Shown here: piece after piece, positions 48,301-60,600 of the stretch
Numbering within the stretch: the stretch's first letter is position 1
Layout of the letters: every line of letters starts with the position of its first letter
Assembly: GCF_000208865.1 (NCBI RefSeq)
Contig: NC_018391.1
Location: 620,001-684,000, forward strand
Direction of reading: 5' to 3'
DNA from: Neospora caninum Liverpool
Taxonomy: Eukaryota > Apicomplexa > Conoidasida > Eucoccidiorida > Sarcocystidae
Length of the DNA: 64,000 bases
Program-made: the position numbers and the translations under genes
The notes under the pieces: generated by a model
Told to the model about the DNA's origin: nothing
Seen by the model: only the letters and a program-made list of their open reading frames with translations
The model's database searches: none

Positions 48301-49776
48301 GGAGCTATGCTGCATGCGGAAGCGCGGTGTTGTGGAGAAGGCTACGCCATTCAACCGAATTCAACACCTTGTCTAAGAAATGCATTTCTCTACTTCTCGC
48401 AGTGCGCGACCCGGCCAACATTTCGTTCTATTCCTCAGTTAGACTGGATTGTATGATGTCTATACACTCAAGCATCTCGAGTGTATGCATGAGAAGGAAG
48501 TGCCCAGATACGTTTTGCCTACGAATGGCAAAATTGAGTTCCCCATCAACCCGCGCTTTTTTCCTCACGTTAATTTCCGCTTTCTGTGGCACTACACAGA
48601 GTAGCGTGTGTACACGGTCTTCCCGTCTTTTCCCCCGCAGACTGTGGGATCCTTCACACGACAGTCGCCGCGTCGTTGCTTGCTTTGTCTCTTTTCGCCC
48701 GTCCCGGCATTGCGGTCGCGAATGCCATTGCGGCTCCCGTCTCTTTCTGTTCTACGGCCTTCCACTGAGCCGAGTTGTTGACCCCACCAACTTGTGTTGT
48801 ACCTTTTATGTAGCGGTTTCTGTTCGCAGTTGCGTACTGTAGAAGCGGACGCGCTTTTTGTTCGATCGACCGTCGAGTTGTGCCGGTGTTCTGCTGTATA
48901 GCTTCCTCATTCTAGGCACGATATGTGCACCTTGTTCTTGTTCTCGTGCCGTGTACCTGGAACACCGAACCGTTGTCATTTTTCGTTCTTGCGTGCTCGT
49001 GGTCACCGCTCTTCTGCGTTCTCCCTCAATTTCCTGTACCGTTCCGGTTCCGTCCTCTCTTCGTGTTCCGCTTGGTCCTGACACTTCCGGTGTTCCGCTG
49101 AGTGTCTGCTCAGTTTCCTTCGGTTCCGCTTCGTGCTGTCCTCCATCCCTGTGCCTTCTGCCTGTTATATCTCTTCTTTTTGGACCACCCTCTGACTCCG
49201 CGTGGCGCCGTTGTCCACGTCGTGTTGCTCCGTCGCGTTGACCTGGTTTTCCTCCCTGTTCTCTGACCTTGCGGCCCGTCTCTTCTCTGCTTCGGATCGC
49301 CCCTGTCGTTTCGCTTGTCTTTCGTCTTTTCTGGTCTCCGCTTTCTTGTTCTGCCGGCTGTCATTCTCAGCCGTTCTTTCTTTTCCCTTTCTCTTCCCTC
49401 CGTGCGCTTTTTCCTTTACCTCTTTCCTTCTTTTTCTCTCGGGTATCTTCCTGCTCGGTCTCCAGCACTGAATCGTCGTTCCAGGTTAGAATCGAATGCG
49501 TATTTGCTTTAGCTCGTTGGGGAACGTTCTTTGCAGAGCAGCGAGAAGAAAGCACCGGCAAGCCCGAGGGGAGCCGCAACGTTACAGCTGGCTCTCCACT
49601 TGCCTCGCTTCTCCGCGAGACAAAGAACTCGCCAGGTCTCCCAAGAGCGGGACGCGAAAAATCACCTCTTCGACCTTCGGGGCGTATCCAGGTGTGTGTG
49701 GAAACCCCGCGGTGTCCATCCGCCAGCTGCGACCTCGATCCTGTTGGCCTCCGTCACCTTTTTTGTTCCTGCCGCC
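45350..49776. other. Divergent intergenic region (ROPK promoter and leader of next gene)
   Basis: About 4.4 kb between the ROPK start (minus) and the next plus-strand gene. Open frames up to about 170 codons (for example 46616-47083 and 47649-48137, plus) have no recognisable domain or splice support. From about 48600 the plus strand becomes T/C-rich, as in other leaders here, and probably belongs to the leader of the gene starting at 49777. No rhoptry-promoter motif could be assigned with confidence. Confidence 0.55.
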
Positions 49777-51187
49777 ATGGACCCTGCCACAGCGTCTTGG
49801 GCCGCCACTGGGGCAGAGCCTGCGGTTGGCGAGAAGAGAAAAGCAAGTGTTGTGGAAGACGAAAATGCCTCGTAAGTGCCTGCACGCTCACGCCTGTGTC
49901 TGGAGGCGGCAGTAGGTCGGCGCGCCTCCTGTCCCAGCTCTTTTCTCCACCCGTTCATCTCTTTGGACACCCTTAGGGCCCGAGGCGTGCGTAGTGCAGT
50001 GGTCAGGAAAACGGGCAAAATCCAGCATCTGTCCTTGCGTTTACGGGCGGGGCCTCCCCACACGCGTTTCGTCTGTTTTCTGGCGTATTTGTCCAGGAAA
50101 GCTCTCAAGACGGTGCCGGGAACGGCGTTTCCTTCGCCGGGGCCTTCGCTGACCCCGTCGCCAGGCCTGGCGCAGCTGAACGCGACGCAGCCTCTGCTGT
50201 CTCCATCTGTCCTTTCTTCGTCATACGCGCCCCGTTCGATTTCGTCCCCAGCCGCTGCGTTCGTTGCAGGCGCCGCAGCGGTGACTTCTGTCCTGAGCGC
50301 GCCGTTGCTGGAGAAGCCACAGAGTCTCCTGGGGGGCGGCGACTCCGCCGCGGCCGTGCCGGGCGTCCCGGGCGAAAGCAACGGGACACTCCCGGCCGCG
50401 CTTCCGGGGGCAACGGGAGGCGAGCACGCCGTCGACGTGGCTCGAGCTGCCGCCGCAGCTGCAGCCGCCGTCAGCGCGCGCCAGGCGGCGGCCAACAGCG
50501 CGGCGAAGGCGCTGCAGATGGCCCTGAAGACTGCTGAATTGATTCAGGTACGGCAGGCTTCCAAAGGTCAAGCAAACTGGAGAAAGGGCTGCAGCCTGTG
50601 CGGACCTGGTGTGGTGCAGCGAAGGCGCTTCAGGCCCCGGCACGGAGGCGGATTGAGCACGCGCGGGCGAAGAGCGGAGAACGGAAGGCCGGGAGGACCG
50701 AAAAACTGGGGAGACCTCGGATGGGACTGCCTTCGCTCCAAAGCGCGTCAAAGGCCGTGGGGGAAACATCGCTAGAGGGACTTCATAGTCGACGTCCGAA
50801 AAGGGTAGTAGCCGTGCGTAGACACTGGCAGCGATGGCAAGGGCCAATGTGTCCGGAACGGGGGCATGCACATTTTTAAGGAACTCAGAAGCACAAGGAT
50901 AGTTTGCCAAGCAATGGAACGCGACATTGGGAGTCTCGCTGGGTATGTGGGGCGCGCACATGCGCGCGTGCCTGCAAATGGGCCTTCCGCGCCACCGAGG
51001 TTCTCGGGACGCCACAGACTTGGGGGGCGTGGAGTCTAAACGCGAGCACACAGGTCCAGAGACGTGCGCAGATTTCCGCGTGACTTAGACGTGCAGGCTC
51101 GCGTTTATTTTCTTTACAGGGACCTATGGGCAGCCCAGCGGCGGCGGCGCCGGGGGCGGAACTCAGCGCGCAGAGTCGACACGCAAG
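49777..51187 (+). CDS. Unidentified Ala/Pro/Ser-rich protein, 5' exons only (gene enters an assembly gap)
   Basis: The ATG at 49777 sits in a good context (GCCGCCATGG). Three exons join in consistent phase: 49777-49871, 50097-50547, 51120-51187, giving about 174 residues before the next junction (phase 2). The first exon has a nuclear-signal-like KRKAS and acidic residues. The second is Pro/Ser/Gly-rich and ends in an Ala-rich probable helix (ARAAAAAAAAVSARQAAANS). The third has GPMGSPAAAAPGAEL. No domain is present, and the composition is common in apicomplexan RNA-processing proteins, but I cannot name it. The donor at 51188 (GTACGG) leads into corrupted sequence and 100 N, so the rest is missing or lies beyond the gap; the exon at 52753-52830 may belong to it. 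Confidence 0.6.
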
Positions 51188-51492
51188 GTACGGACACTCG
51201 GAGATGTCTCTCTGCGCCCTTGCGTTCTGTGTGTGCGGTCGTCTCTCTGCGCTCTCGTGTGCGGCCTTCTGCTTCGTGCGCGTGCCCCATATTTCGACAC
51301 CCAAAACGCTCATGTGGGAGATGCGGTTCCCTTTCTCTCCTCCCCTGTTCACTCGCCACAGGGCCTGTGACGCTCAGGCGGGCGAGGCCTTTGCAGCAAT
51401 CTGTGTTTCCGCCTTCCGTTTTTCGCCACTTTTTCGACCGCTCTCAAGATGGTGGGCCGCGCGTATCCGCGTTGGTGGCTGTCGCTTGGTGA

Positions 51493-51889
51493 CTGGGGGG
51501 GGGGGGGGGGGGGGGGGGAAAACCATTCCCATTTCCCCGGGGTTTGTGGGGGGCCCCAAGGGAAGGACCCCTGGGAATGCCCCAAACCCCCTTTTTTTTC
51601 TCCGGAAGAAAATTCAACTTCAAAAATCTCCCCCCCCCCGGGACCCGGGGAGAGTTTCAAAAATATTTAAAGGAGTGGTTAAACTCTCTTTTGCCCAAAA
51701 AGGTCCCCGGAAACCCGGAAGGTTTTTTCCAAAAAGGAAAGGCCATTTGGGATTTTTTTGCCCGAACCTCCAAAAATCCCATGGAAAAAAAAGGCCCCAA
51801 TTTTACCCCCCTTGCCCAAAAGGGGGGGAAAATTGAAAACAACCCGAAAAGTGGGGAAAAAACCGAAAACCCAAGAAAAAAAAAAACCC
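51493..51889. other. Read-error-like sequence flanking the gap
   Basis: It starts with a run of more than 20 G and continues with stretched homopolymers at almost every position (ggggccccaaggg, ccccccccccggg, ttttttttc, aaaaaaaaaaaccc). Composition and texture differ sharply from the rest of the window. This is what the low-quality tail of a read after polymerase slippage looks like. Open frames here should not be believed. Confidence 0.85.
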
Positions 51890-51989
51890 NNNNNNNNNNN
51901 NNNNNNNNNNNNNNNNNNNNNNNNNNNNNNNNNNNNNNNNNNNNNNNNNNNNNNNNNNNNNNNNNNNNNNNNNNNNNNNNNNNNNNNNN
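51890..51989. other. Assembly gap (100 N)
   Basis: Exactly 100 N, a conventional placeholder, so the true gap size is probably unknown. The first about 20 bases after it (ttttgggggttggggggggg) also look unreliable. Confidence 0.99.
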
Positions 51990-52752
51990 TTTTTGGGGGT
52001 TGGGGGGGGGACGAGCACTGCCTGCCTCGGGACGCTGAGAGGGACCGAACGGAAAGACGAAGGACGAACACAAATGACGTAGACACACACGAGGGACAGG
52101 ATGGAGAAAGGAGGGAGAACTTGGACGTTAAAGAACAGAGAGTCTCGCAAGGGAAAAGGATCTTGCGCGAGACGAGAAACAGACGGAGAAAGAGAAACGG
52201 TGCAGAGAGGGTGAAGACGAGTCGACAGAGCTTAGGACAGAGGGAAATGATTCCCGAGGAGAAAGAACCCGAACCGAGAGAAAGCAGGGAGAATTCCAAC
52301 ACACAAAGAGATGGCAAGACAGAGGCAGGGAAGAAACCTGCAGAGAAAACGCGCCGAAAAAAGAAATGGGCAAAGTAGACACGAACCCTTTCCGTTCCGG
52401 TTCACTTCCTCCACCACCAGAAATTCAGACCCAGCCGAAACAAAGCAAGACGTAACTCGCGTGCGGTCTCAGTCAGTCTTCCTCTCGTAACATTTTGGTT
52501 TCCTTAAAGCAAGAAAAACCGGGAAAAAGAAGCGCATGCCGCCGCGTCGCCCTCCCGTATTTTCTGTCTTGACCAAGGTGTGCTCGCCCCCCAGCAGTTG
52601 TTGGGCCACCCTCGAGATTGCGAGAGATCCTCCCCGTCTGAGTGCTCGACTCTTCTCCTGGAAAGCTCCGGTCTTCGTTTCGCTCTCCTCTGCTGCCTTG
52701 TGTTTCTTGCTTTTTGCATTCTCCCCGACTTCTCCCGCGATCCTCGCGCCAG

Positions 52753-52830
52753 TCTGCGGTCGATAAGGCCGTGCTGACGGGAGAGAGCGCCTCTCGCCAG
52801 CAAAGTTCTCTGGGCGTGATGAGGCCCTGG
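52753..52830 (+). CDS. Candidate internal exon, 26 codons
   Basis: A long polypyrimidine tract and CGCCAG acceptor precede an open 78-nt segment closed by a strong donor (CTGG|GTGAGT), phase 0 at both ends. It reads SAVDKAVLTGESASRQQ and onward. It lies on the same strand as the gene begun at 49777 and may be one of its later exons, but the gap prevents checking phase. Confidence 0.35.
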
Positions 52831-54183
52831 GTGAGTTTTTCTGTCTGTTCTTGCCGGCGCTCCACTCTTGTTGCCTCGCCAAAACCGCTGCGATCATCCG
52901 GCTGCCTGTGAGGAAAAAGGAGACAGAAACAACTGAAGAAAAACGCGTTCCACCACAGAAAATGCACCTGCTGCAAAAAACAGCTTAAAAACACACCAGT
53001 AGCGCGCACCTGAGTACTCTCATAGTGTGTATGTATATGCAGTAGCCAATGAAGAAGATACGTTCATGGAAATGGAATTGACAACCAAATACAATTTCGC
53101 CTTCGGAACAGACCCAGCAGGATAGTCAGCGGCTCAGTCCTGCTCGGTGAAGCCTCTCGACGGGATCACGCTTCGCTGCGCGAGCTCTTCTCTTTTGAAA
53201 GTTTCTTTCCTTGTTTTCACGGACCTGCTGTTGACGGGATCGCTCAGCAAGACTGCAGATGTGAGCGCAAGGAGACAGCTGGAACCAGGAGATTTGAGAC
53301 GGTCACTGGCCCTGTTCCTGGTGTGTCGCGGTACATGCGCAGCCTTCTCTCGGAGAGTGAGTCTCGAACAAGCAAACGTGTCCACTCTGCTCTCTCTGCC
53401 TTCGGCCTGGAGAGCTTCTTTCTTCGGACTTCAGCCGTGCCCTTTAAGTCGAGCTGTCCCTTCGCTGTCTCTGTGTTCGTTTCCGTTCCCGTGTTTCCGC
53501 TCGTCTCTCTCCACGCGGAGAAAGAGGCAAGCCTGCTCAGAGGCTCCGTCTTCAACGATCTGCTCTCGACGCGCTCCTCTCCTCCGCGAACCAAAGAGGG
53601 GCAAACTGAGAAGAGAATGGAGAAGAACAGAGAACCGAAACGCTCGCGTGTTACGGTCTTAATGCTTCCGCAGGCCGGTGGACAATCCGTTGTAGACTTT
53701 GGCTTTGTCACGTACAGCTCACCAGACCCCCGGCCCTCGAAAGCAATAAGAGGCAAGGGACTCAATCGTATGATGGAGAGATGCTGCAGGCAGAAGGAAA
53801 GCAAAGACAGAGGCGAGCGCGTTTCCTCTCAATACCGAGGCTGGCCAGAGACGAGGGTAGTAGCCCTCGAACAGACTTCTTGTCGCTGCTTCTCGGTCTT
53901 CTATCCAGTTAGGTAGGAGAGACACTTGTCTTTTACACGCATGAGGCTGAAAAGCGACTGCACGTGTGGAAACAGATGGCAACAACGATGTGCGCCCGTG
54001 GGAGTCTCTTTGTCTCTCCGGCATTACCAAAGGCTGTCGACGGAGGAACGACGTGTGTCTCGTTTCGCGTCCCCCGGGTCATCACACCCCGCAGGAACAG
54101 AGCAACTAGCAGAAGAACAACGAAAATGGAACTGGCGTGAACAGACGGTTCTCTTAAAAGCTTGTTTCCTTTGCACACTAATA

Positions 54184-54286
54184 AATATATAGAGACATAT
54201 ATGGATACGTATATGCTTGATGAGCTTTCACACAGCTACGCACATACACCGTGTCTATATACGTACATATATATATATATATATTA
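54184..54286. repeat. CATA/(TA)n microsatellite
   Basis: ATATATAGAGACATATATGG and (TA)n runs with CATACAC units, intergenic, about 370 bp upstream of the giant reading frame's preferred start. Confidence 0.85.
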
Positions 54287-54656
54287 AATACAGAGGCATC
54301 CAACGATTTGTGATCAGAAAACGTCTGTGGCGATCAGAGCTGTCCGTGTTTCTCGAGATGTAATGCGTACAAGGTCACGGGCACATCTATTTTCCTTTTG
54401 CCTTGCTGAGTGAATCATGCGGGTGTCGTTTTCTCAACACTCGCAGAAGCAACACCCGGTGCGGCGGCCTCTGTGGAGACCTCAGCGACTTCCGAGGCCG
54501 GATCGTTTTCTTCCGTTTGCTGTGTTAGGCGCCAAGGGAGAGAAGTGTAGCTCTTTTTATAAGGTGGAGCTGAAGACTCGTCGCAGAAACATCGTCACAC
54601 GTCTCGCGCCCCTCGACGTTTGCTCGTCCTCTCACGCCCCGCCTCGGACCACCAAC

Positions 54657-57600
54657 ATGGTTTTGGTTCAACAGACGTGCGTTTCACCTTCACTGCCGCC
54701 GACAGGGACAAACCCAAAGTTCGTAGAAATCACGCAAATTGAAATTCCTCCAGGGTGCCCTACACCGCCGCTGACACTCCTTCAGAATGCCTTTTTTCCC
54801 TCCCGACGCGCCGCCTCCTGTGCGAAGGAAGGGGGAGAAAGAGTCGAGAGGGACCAGCACGAAAGCAGAGAAGAACGAAAGGCTTCTGTCCGTGTCGGCG
54901 GGGACAGTGGCCCTGAGGGCATTGCTACGCCCAGTGAAAGACAGCCAACCCTCCCCTGCGAAGGTTCGCGTCAGAAACACAATTCATGCCCCGAAACATC
55001 GGACAAAACTCTCCGAACGCATTCGTGTGCTGCTTCGTCTTTTTCCTTTTCTGCTTCGTCTCGTTGGAGACGAGAGAACCCGAAGTGTTCCTCTTCGCCG
55101 CGCTGTAAGAGAGACGCTCGTTCCTCTTTGCCTGCCTCTCGCACAGGGCGAGAAGCTGCGAGGCCTAGACTTCAGGCGAGCGCGAAGAAGACAGAATCCG
55201 GGAGAGTCGGAGACCGACAGGGAAGGGGATCGTGTGGCTATGTCGAGGAAATAATTGAGATTTTTTGTGAAGAGGGACCGCGCTGGGGACGGTGTCAAGA
55301 CCTTCGGCATGTTCATGAACCTCCCGAAGCGCAGGGCTTTCCAGTGTCTTGCCAAGCAATCGAGCAGGAGAACGAAGAAGACGAAATGAGAGAAAGACAG
55401 GCAACCTGCGGTGTGACGCACTCTCCGGGTCTTGCACACCTGACACAAAGCGGTCAAAGACAGTCGGCGCCTAGCCACACGCCCACGCTTCACACAAGCA
55501 ATGGAAACGAAGCATACTTGAGCGTCTCTGCTGGCACCAATCATGAGGAGGGAAGGCCTTTTGTAGGAGACACTGGAGATCCTGCGCCGAGACTGGGGGC
55601 GACAGAATTGCGCTTGCTGCGAAACAGCTGTGAGATGTCTCGATCTTCTTCATTCTCTGCGTTGCCACCGTGCATTCGTGCACCCCCTTCTTTCGCAGTC
55701 AAGCGCGAGAATTCCTATCGAGCCTCTCCTCTGCCTCCCAACTGCCGGCCGCCGTCCCTTTCTGCTCCACACGGTCTCGCTGGGTCTTCCTTTCCACCTC
55801 AAAACGCTTTCTCGTCTTCCGCGTTCCCTTCCCTTCGCCTCCGTGGCGGTTTGTCTCTGTCTCCTTTCTCTCCTTCTCACGCTACTTCTTCCCCGCCGCG
55901 TCCATCTCGTGGTGTTTGGCTTTCGCGTTGTCCCTCCCAGGATGTGTTGCTCCCTGGATCCGATTCCAGTCGCGATCCTTCGCTGCCGCCTGGCTCTCCT
56001 TCACAGCCTCCGCGGCTACCCACACTCCCTCCTTCCGAGAACCTGCCGTCTTCGGCAGATCGTCCACCCGCAAACTCTTCCGCGTCGTGTCATTTTAAAC
56101 CGTATCAAATGCCTTCTCCTCCTCGTCAAAAACCTCATGCCTCTTTTCCGTCTCCACCTCGTGACTCTCCGTCTTTTTCTTCCTCGCCTTCGTTTCCCGC
56201 CCGGACCTCTTCGTCTTCGTGCCAAAGGTCGAACTGCGGTTCAAGCGAGTTCTCTTCCCTCCCATACCGCGGCCGTCTCTCTCCGTCTCTTCTTTCGTCC
56301 ACGCTTTTTTCGAATGGCTCTCTTGCGCCACACATCCCAGCACGTTTTGAAAGCAGTTCGCTGCCGTCAGACACCCCTGGCCCTCGCCTGAACAAACCTT
56401 CCAGGGAAAGAGGCCTACTCTCTTTTCCGCAATCCTCGTCTTCCCTCCCCACTTCAGCCGCCTCCACTGCCGCTTCGTTGTCTCTTCCTTTTGCTGCCTC
56501 TTCTTCTTGTGTCTCTTCTTCGATCCTTCGTCTGGGCAGTCGCGCCCGGAGCCAGCTTGCGACTTTCTGCTTGTCGCCGACGCCTAGCCAGTCCGCAGTG
56601 AGAAGCGAAACCGAGAGGGACGGATCACACGCAAACGCGGGCGCACCAAGAACGTCACAGAGGGCGGCGGAGACGGAGAGTGAGAGGAAAAACCACAAGG
56701 CAGAAGCAGGAAGTGAAACGTTGGGCAGAGAGAGAGAGACAGGCGCACGGGTGCCCCACCGAAAAGACGCAACCAGCTACGAAGCTTCAACATCTTCTCT
56801 CCCCTCCATTCCAGATGAACGAGCAGCTGACAGCAAGGACGCCATCCAAAAAAGCGACATCCGCGTCGATCCAAACGCGGAAACAGTTCCTGCGCGTCCT
56901 TTTTCGCACTGTAGACGCATGTGGCCTTTCCGTCAACCTCAGTCCTTTTCTACCTCTCCTGAGTCCTCTTATTCTTCTGTTTCGCCTTCTTTTTCTTCTT
57001 CTTCTCCTCTTTCGCCTTCTGTTTTGTCTTCTGCGTCGGCTTCCATTTCGTCTTGTCTTCCTGACTCGTCTCCAACCAGTCTGCCGCCCGTCCTTGCAGC
57101 ACTGCCGTGCATGCTACGGGAGGCGGCGAGGACGCTGGCGTCCCCAGCGAAACGTTTCGCAGCCTCTGAACACGGACCCAAAGGCGTCTCGCCTTCGCGG
57201 AGGCTTTCGCTTCCAAAGGCCCGCGAAACAGCGACACACACAGAAAGGGGAACTCAGGACGGACACGCAACCAAAGCGAAGGACTGCGGGGAGACTCGGA
57301 CGAAGCCACGTGGTGCTTTCGCACCTCGCCGAGCGGGAAGAGAGCAACTCGACCTTTCGCCCTGCTCCCGTTTCTTCCTACGAACCAGGGAAAGAGAGAG
57401 ACAGCAGAGAAGCCAAACGGCAGCGAACGGCAAAGGAGAGAACGAGGACGCCAGCGCGACAAGAGACGACGCCCAGGGAACACAGGATGCCGCCGGCCCA
57501 AGAGAAGGGAAGAACAAGGCGAGGCCAGAGAGCGAGGCTACAAGTGAACGGGAAGACAAACGGGAAGCGGCGCTGTCGCCGTGCTCTCTGCTATTTATGC

Positions 57601-60600
57601 GCACCAGAAAAAGGCTCGCGACACAACGAGACGCACAGCCAACGTCTGGGAGAGAAGGCACAGAACTCGCCACAGAGGCGAGAAAAACAGAAACTGTGGA
57701 ACGGACATTCAAGCGAACGGCAACCACGTGCAACGCCCCTCAGTCCCCCATAACCGGAAAGGGCTCTTCTTGGTTGGCCGTCCAACAGCCCATGTCTTGT
57801 CCCTCGTCCTTTGCGGCATCCTCTTTCTCGGCATCCTCTGCCTCTTTCTCTTCTGTCTCTTCATCTTTCTCTTCTGTCTCGTCATCTTTCTCTTCTGTCT
57901 CGTCATCTTTCTCTTCTGGCCGTTCTTCGTCGTCTTTCTCTTCTTCTGCATCTTTTTCTTCGCGTTCACTCCCCTCTCGCGTCTTGACGGACCGCTTCTC
58001 ACCAGGACCATCCGTTAAAAGAGACTCTGCGGCACCTGCGGCGCATGCGCAGCCGACACGAGGGAAGTCTAACTCACGTCTTTCTTCTCCCGGTGTTGCA
58101 GCGACGTCTTCGTTGTCGTTTCCTCTTCGCACTTCTTCTCCCGCACCTTCTTCTCTGTCTTTGCGCCTGCCGCGTCCCGTGCCTGCTTCGCCAGCTTCTC
58201 CGCATTCTGACCCCCTCGCTCGCACCCATGTCCGTTTGGCAAATTTGGTGTCTCAATTGGAGCAACCTGCGTGCTGTCCTTCGCCATTGTCCTCGCCCTC
58301 CCCGCTCTCGTTTTCGTCTTCCCCGGCGTTTTCTCCCGTCGTTCGATCCGCCGACGCCAAGAAGGAAAAAGAGCATCTTCCGATGTGTCCCCGGCAGACG
58401 GCGGAGGCGACTGGCCTACGGACGTCTCCGGGTGGAAGGAAGGAAGAGAGGGACGGGACCGAAGGAAGGACAGCTAGAGAAGAGGAACAAACGAACAGAA
58501 GGCTCGAACGCGCCTCTGTGGGGAAGGTCGCGACCGCAGCGGGCGAGGCGAGAGAGAGCAGCCACGAAGACGACTGGGCCATGGCACAAAGAGAAGTATC
58601 TGGAGAATCACGTGAGGAACGGAGGAACGAACAAGAGAAAGAAACCTGCCAGGGAGGGTACCGGCGAGGACACGGCCCTGAAGAGGAGAAAGAAGACAGA
58701 GAGGAAGAGGGAACCGGGGGAGACCCTCGAGAGAGCGGAGGAGGAGAGGCCAGAGAAGCCAGGAGAGAAAGGGCGGTTCAAATGGAGACGAGCGAGGAAG
58801 GCAGGGAACCGGCGGAAGGCGGAGCCGACGTCGAGGACAAAAAGGCTGGAGGAATAAAAGGAAGAAGCACAAAAGACGAAAGGGGCGACAAAGAAGGAAG
58901 CGGTGCCGTGGCGAGCAAAGAGGAAGGCGACAAAGGGGAAAAGGGAACGGACACCTGTCAAGAACTCTGTGAAGCTTCGGTTGCGTGCAGGGCGGATGAG
59001 GAAGGAGAAAAAAGACCAGCAGCTGGTAAAATCCGTTTTCGAGAGAGAGGAGAAAGACAAGAGGTGACGACCGTTTTTGGTTCCCAACTGGAGGGGAGGA
59101 CGCCACTTGGAGTCGGAGCAGCACAACAAGACGCTGGAGGAGAAAGAAAAGAAAAGGACGTGACAAACAAAGGGACGATGACACTACGAGGCGCAGCAGA
59201 CGGACAACAGGGGGGAGGAGAAGCGGAAGAACCAGGGAAAGGTCGAGTCGAATACTTCTGCGTAGAAGAAGCTGAAACTCTGAGATGTGGGATTGGTCAA
59301 GTTGAGAAGTCTTGGAGACAAAGAGACACCGAACACCTGAAGACTGGAGAAGATGGCGAAAAGGAAAGAGAGAAAGGGCTTTCCACGGCCGGATTTAGCG
59401 ACGACAGAGCCGAGCCGGTGCCTGCCGGGAGCCTGTGCTCGCAGTCGGCGGAAATGAAGGAAGCTGGTGGTGCGCGAGAAGAGGAAAAGGAGGAACATCC
59501 GCATGGACCCGGTGCGAGAGACGCAAGCGACACCAGGCAGACACGGGAGAAGGTCACATTGAACCGAGAAGAAAGAGATGACGCGATTCAAAGAGCCTGG
59601 CTTGGCCGAGGCTCAAAGGGAGGAGTTCCTCTGCAGGCACTGAGAAGACGAGAAGGAAACCGACAGCACGTGCACAGCGGCAAGACACAGGAAGAAGAGA
59701 AAGCAGCGGCAATGTCACGAGAGCGCAGACTCGGAGAAGCAAAACTTGGAGAAGAAAGAGAAGAACTTCCACAGTCCGACGCAACTCCAGACAAAAGGGC
59801 TGCAGCCCGTAGCGACAAAGGCAGCGGAAATCGAGGATGGTCAGAACACGAGAGAGATGCCGCGAGGGGTAGTGTTTCTGCGCCACTTTCGTTCGGAACT
59901 CAAACTGAGCCTAAAGAAGACTGGAAAGAGACGTTGGAGGAACTTGAAGCGTATTTCCTCTCTCTCGGTGACCCTGTCTCTCCTTCCCATCTTGAAGCCT
60001 CTTCACCTGCTTGGAGTCATTTCCCCCGGTCTCTTTCGTGTGCGCCTCCGACCCACCCTGCGAATGGAGCCTCTCAGAGACCAGCATGCAGAAAGGAACA
60101 CAAAGGAGAACGCAGCCAGAAGATCGCCCGTCCGGACCAAACCGAGGCTTCACAAACAGAGGCGAAACAGGGCGAAAACTGCGTTCATGACAGAACAGTT
60201 CCTGGGTTGTCAGCATGTCCCCCGTCGTCTCCTCTACCTTGTGCGACGCTGCTGCACAGCCGTGAAAGCCCGAAGAAGTCGAACTCACGACATAGTCCCT
60301 GCACTGCTTTGCTTCGAGAAGGCGTAGAGCCTTCTTCCACTCCCGTGGGATCTCCTTCCTCGAGTTCCTCTTCTCGCTCCTGTGCGTTCTCGTCGTTTTC
60401 CTCTGGCACCCCTGTCTCTACCTCGTCTCCTGCCTCCTCTGGTTCCTCCTCTGGTTCCCCGGCCTTCTGCTCTCCCTCGGAGCCTCCCGTGGCTTCTCAG
60501 CGTAACCGCAAGCGCGGCCTGCCGCCGGTTCCCCCCCGCTCGAGCGATGGGACGTCGAAGCCGTTCAAGTCCTCACATGCGTCTCGTCTCCCTCCGCGTT

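Larger units (their letters stand above)
51990..54416. other. Region after the gap with unresolved exons
   Basis: 52,010-52,380 is purine-rich and mostly low-complexity. One good exon candidate is listed separately (52753-52830). Between 53,140 and 53,920 both strands have open frames of 170-197 codons that overlap each other; none shows a recognisable domain, so I cannot choose. A CATA/TA microsatellite lies at 54184-54286. The 3' end of the gene from 49777 probably lies in this stretch. Confidence 0.45.

Noticed and set aside
51544..52378. Frames running through the N gap on both strands
   Set aside because: They depend on read-error sequence and translated N.
54551..54562. TATA-box-like TTTTTATAAGG upstream of the giant frame
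   Set aside because: It may itself be in frame with coding sequence from 54417, and TATA boxes are not a dependable promoter signal in these parasites.
54690..60409. Many 60-357-codon frames on both strands over the right-hand 10 kb
   Set aside because: All are shadows of the single long plus-strand frame starting at 54657.
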